Of a stretch of 8,840 nucleotides of DNA, positions 7,339 to 8,840 are shown piece after piece. The translations under genes were made by a program, and so were the position numbers. Positions within the stretch are counted from its first letter, which is position 1. Each line of letters starts with the position of its first letter. The DNA comes from an uncultured Bacilli bacterium (lineage in GTDB: Bacteria > Bacillota_I > Bacilli_A > RF39 > UBA660): contig CANRQD010000055.1 in the NCBI GenBank assembly GCA_947632685.1, positions 1 to 8,840 on the forward strand, written 5' to 3'. Under the pieces are notes generated by a model that did no database searches, was not told where the DNA came from, and worked only from the letters and a program-made list of their open reading frames with translations.

Positions 7339-8031
7339 TTATTCATAATTATTATTTTTTATAAATTCCCTTAATATTTTTGTAAGAGCTCTTTTTTCTA
7401 TTCTAGATACATAACTTCTAGATATTTTTAATTCTTTTGCAATTACTTTTTGAGTTTGTTCTTCATGATTATTTAAACCATATCTTCTAATTAAAATTTC
7501 TTTTTCACGGGGTGTTAAAACATTCATATATTTATTTAATAATTTTATATTATCTTTTAAAGTTATATCTTCTATAAAGTCAGGTTTAGGAGCTTTTAAT
7601 ACATCCATAATAGATATTTCATTACCATCTTTATCATAACCAATTGATTCATTTATTGATACATTTTTTGTTGTTTTGTTATTTGACCTAAAATACATTA
7701 ATATTTCATTTTCCACACAGCGAGCGCAGTACGTGGTTATTTTAATTCCCTTATCATTTGAAAATGTATCAACACCTTTTATTAGGCCAATTGTGCCAAT
7801 ACTTATTAAATCATCTTGGTCAACATATTTACTATCAAATTTTTTAACTATATGAGCAACTAATCGTAAATTATGTTCAATAAGTTTATTTCTAGCATCA
7901 GTATCACCCATTTTTGCCTTTTTTATACAGATATCTTCTTCCTCTTTAGAAAGTGGTTCGGGAAATACTTGATTTGAATATGAACCTGTTAAAAATATCT
8001 CTTTTAAGAAATTAAATATTTCAAAAAACAT
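7339..8031 (-). CDS. sigK: Sporulation sigma factor SigK (pro-sigma-K)
   Basis: Sigma-K drives late mother-cell transcription during endospore formation. From the ATG at 8031 the protein has 230 residues. Region 2 lies at about 48-118 (NLRLVAHIVKKF, DLISIGTIGLIKG, TTYCARCVENEILMYFR) and region 4 at about 172-222, with the helix-turn-helix KVIAKELKISRSYVSRIEKR. SigK is preferred over SigE because of VFPEPLSKEEE (22-32), LVAHIVKKF and GYDKDGNEISIMDVL (131-145), which match remembered SigK sequences. The N-terminal ~17 residues are hydrophobic (MFFEIFNFLKEIFLTGS) and look like the pro-sequence that anchors pro-sigma-K to membrane. S17-Y18 aligns with the S-Y cleavage site of the B. subtilis protein. 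The reading frame is continuous, not split by a skin element. AGGTGA four bases before the ATG decides the start; a TTG at 8058 would add nine residues. A short GC-rich codon patch sits in region 2.4. Confidence 0.93.
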   Translation of the reverse strand: MFFEIFNFLKEIFLTGSYSNQVFPEPLSKEEEDICIKKAKMGDTDARNKLIEHNLRLVAHIVKKFDSKYVDQDDLISIGTIGLIKGVDTFSNDKGIKITTYCARCVENEILMYFRSNNKTTKNVSINESIGYDKDGNEISIMDVLKAPKPDFIEDITLKDNIKLLNKYMNVLTPREKEILIRRYGLNNHEEQTQKVIAKELKISRSYVSRIEKRALTKILREFIKNNNYE

Positions 8032-8035
8032 AAAA

Positions 8036-8041
8036 TCACCT
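8036..8041 (-). promoter_or_regulatory. Ribosome binding site deciding the sigK start
   Basis: AGGTGA on the minus strand is four bases before the ATG at 8031. The upstream in-frame TTG at 8058 lies in a U-rich stretch with no purine-rich site, so the 230-residue form with a pro-sequence of normal length is favoured. Confidence 0.7.
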
Positions 8042-8046
8042 AATAA

Positions 8047-8075
8047 ATAATATGACAAAAATAGACAAATTATTT
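8047..8075 (-). promoter_or_regulatory. Possible sigma-E-like promoter of sigK
   Basis: On the minus strand AAATAAT (8075-8069) and CATATTAT (8054-8047) are separated by 14 bases. They match 5 of 7 positions of the remembered sigma-E -35 consensus (KMATATT) and 5 of the 7 defined positions of the -10 consensus (CATACAnT). In B. subtilis sigK is transcribed by sigma-E, and no good sigma-A promoter is visible here. The region is so AT-rich that chance matches are likely. Confidence 0.25.
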
Positions 8076-8076
8076 A

Positions 8077-8116
8077 AAAGAAAAAATAGTATAAAAAATT
8101 TACAAGTTTTTTATAC
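8077..8116 (-). terminator. Putative intrinsic terminator after the surface-protein gene
   Basis: GTATAAAAAA (8089-8098) and TTTTTTATAC (8107-8116) form a perfect 10-bp inverted repeat around an 8-base loop. On the minus strand the hairpin begins two bases after the stop codon of the surface-protein gene and is followed by the U-rich tract TATTTTTTCTTTT (8088-8076). The placement fits a terminator, but the stem has only one G-C pair and would be weak. It isolates sigK from the upstream gene if functional. Confidence 0.5.
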
Positions 8117-8117
8117 A

Positions 8118-8840
8118 TTATTTATTTATTTCTACTACTGCTCGAGCTCCATAATTATTTCTTGTATCATTAGAACTATCATGATGCATATTACCTTCAC
8201 CGTCCACATGCCATACATTGCTGCCATTAGAAGAAGCTGACATTGTCCAATAACGATTAACAAAAATTCCATTTTCATTTTCAGTTTTATCATCATAACT
8301 TCCTCCATAATTTTTAGATTCAAATAAATAATTATACATCCATTCTGGACATGTCATATGATTAGCTGAAGCTGTAGTATAAGGTAAGCAACCTGTACTT
8401 TTTGCTTCTAAAGCTGTAATCATTCTTGCTCTTGCCTTTCGTTCTCCTAAAATATAAGTATTGGTATTACATACAATATTGTCATTTTCCATAACGCATC
8501 CTGTATATTGGTTTTCATATAATGTAGTTTCTCCTAGTGCATATTCTATTACATTTACATTTGTCCAAGTTGATGTTGCTGCTTCTAATAATGATAATGC
8601 TGTATCTGGTCCTTTTGTGTTATCATTTTCTCCTGCATGCCATGCTATATTTCTTATTGTATTCTCTCTTTGTTGCATTGTTATTTTTTTTCCATCATCA
8701 TGCAATACATAAAAATAATGATATTCATTTTCCCTTACATAGTATTTTATTATTGTTCCTTTGGGACAACTATTTGCTTCTTTTTTTGTATAGCAGTCTG
8801 TTTTCTCACAGGTTCTTTCTTCTCCATTTACACAATAATT
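8118..8840 (-). CDS. C-terminal part of a Cys-containing surface or pilin-like protein (partial)
   Basis: The reading frame is open from the right edge to a TAA at 8118-8120, giving the last 240 residues of a protein whose start lies outside the window. There are eight cysteines in two groups (visible residues 3, 11, 16, 25 and 115, 124, 151, 164), typical of an exported protein with disulfides. The segment SCPKGTIIKYYV (24-35) is followed by a domain ending RYWTMSASSNGSNVW (196-210), then GNMHHDSSNDTRNNYGARAVVEI. The last part resembles the closing strand pattern of DUF6273 or sulfatase-modifying-factor (C-type-lectin-like) domains, and I recall similar C-termini in pilin-like proteins of gut Bacillota. 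The family call is tentative. Base composition is visibly less AT-rich than the neighbouring genes. No membrane segment is present in the visible part, so any anchor or prepilin leader must be upstream. Confidence 0.7.
   Translation of the reverse strand, partial: NYCVNGEERTCEKTDCYTKKEANSCPKGTIIKYYVRENEYHYFYVLHDDGKKITMQQRENTIRNIAWHAGENDNTKGPDTALSLLEAATSTWTNVNVIEYALGETTLYENQYTGCVMENDNIVCNTNTYILGERKARARMITALEAKSTGCLPYTTASANHMTCPEWMYNYLFESKNYGGSYDDKTENENGIFVNRYWTMSASSNGSNVWHVDGEGNMHHDSSNDTRNNYGARAVVEINK

Noticed and set aside
8052..8240. Plus-strand open frame of 62 codons across the sigK/surface-protein junction
   Set aside because: It runs antisense into the surface-protein gene, has no ribosome binding site, and crosses the hairpin region; its composition is that of a chance frame.
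8118..8240. Variable region of a diversity-generating retroelement at the C-terminus of the surface protein
   Set aside because: A lectin-like C-terminus rich in Asn codons is suggestive, but no template repeat and no reverse transcriptase gene is in the window. A search of neighbouring sequence for a near-identical repeat differing only at adenines would be needed.
8135..8323. Second minus-strand frame inside the surface-protein gene
   Set aside because: It is an alternative frame with a Met/Ile-rich low-complexity translation, fully contained in the real gene.
8461..8712. Plus-strand open frame of 83 codons at the right end
   Set aside because: It is antisense to the cysteine-containing surface protein, whose minus-strand frame continues open to the edge and has a coherent domain-like pattern.
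1..8840. CRISPR arrays, tRNA or rRNA genes, insertion sequences
   Set aside because: No regularly spaced repeats, no cloverleaf-like or rRNA-like segments and no transposase or terminal repeats were seen; nearly all sequence is accounted for by the genes listed.

Overview
The window is a gene-dense, strongly AT-rich stretch (about a quarter G+C by eye) from a low-GC Bacillota. The evidence is the gene content: a dnaG-rpoD-trmK macromolecular-synthesis operon, a yqeG-yqeH pair, and a sigma factor that reads clearly as sporulation sigma-K. Bacilli-type gene content (YqeH, a pro-sequence on SigK) together with the low GC and small intergenic gaps suggests an uncultured, possibly host-associated Bacilli lineage that can make endospores. 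That taxonomic guess is inference. All tryptophans I read are TGG and TGA is used as stop, so the Mycoplasma-type genetic code is unlikely.

Layout, all on the minus strand unless noted, from left to right: the first eight codons of an unidentified gene leaving the left edge (1-24); an AT-rich intergenic stretch; a good intrinsic terminator (201-228); trmK (234-896), rpoD/sigA (896-1990) and dnaG (1993-3717), which form one operon read leftward from a near-consensus sigma-A promoter at 3748-3776; a small plus-strand membrane protein of DUF6512 type (3822-4343), diverging from dnaG and converging on yqeH with a 12-base overlap; yqeH (4332-5339) and yqeG (5332-5850), overlapping by 8 bases; a membrane-anchored polysaccharide deacetylase with three Ig-like modules (5892-7283) and its own promoter (7305-7333); sigK (7339-8031); an AT-only hairpin that probably ends the next transcript (8089-8116); and the C-terminal 240 residues of a cysteine-containing, probably extracellular or pilin-like protein that enters from the right edge (8118-8840).

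Functionally the left half is information processing: replication priming, housekeeping transcription and tRNA m1A22 modification under one promoter. The middle pair concerns 30S ribosome assembly (YqeH) and a HAD phosphatase (YqeG). The right half is cell-surface and differentiation: peptidoglycan or polysaccharide deacetylation, late mother-cell sporulation transcription, and a surface protein.

I do not see a complete undescribed system here; most genes are well-known core families. The observation most worth a second look is inside sigK. A 25-base GC-rich patch with codons unlike the rest of the gene lies where skin-type elements interrupt sigK in other spore formers, and it is followed by the AATGA sequence I recall as the skin crossover core. 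The gene itself is intact.
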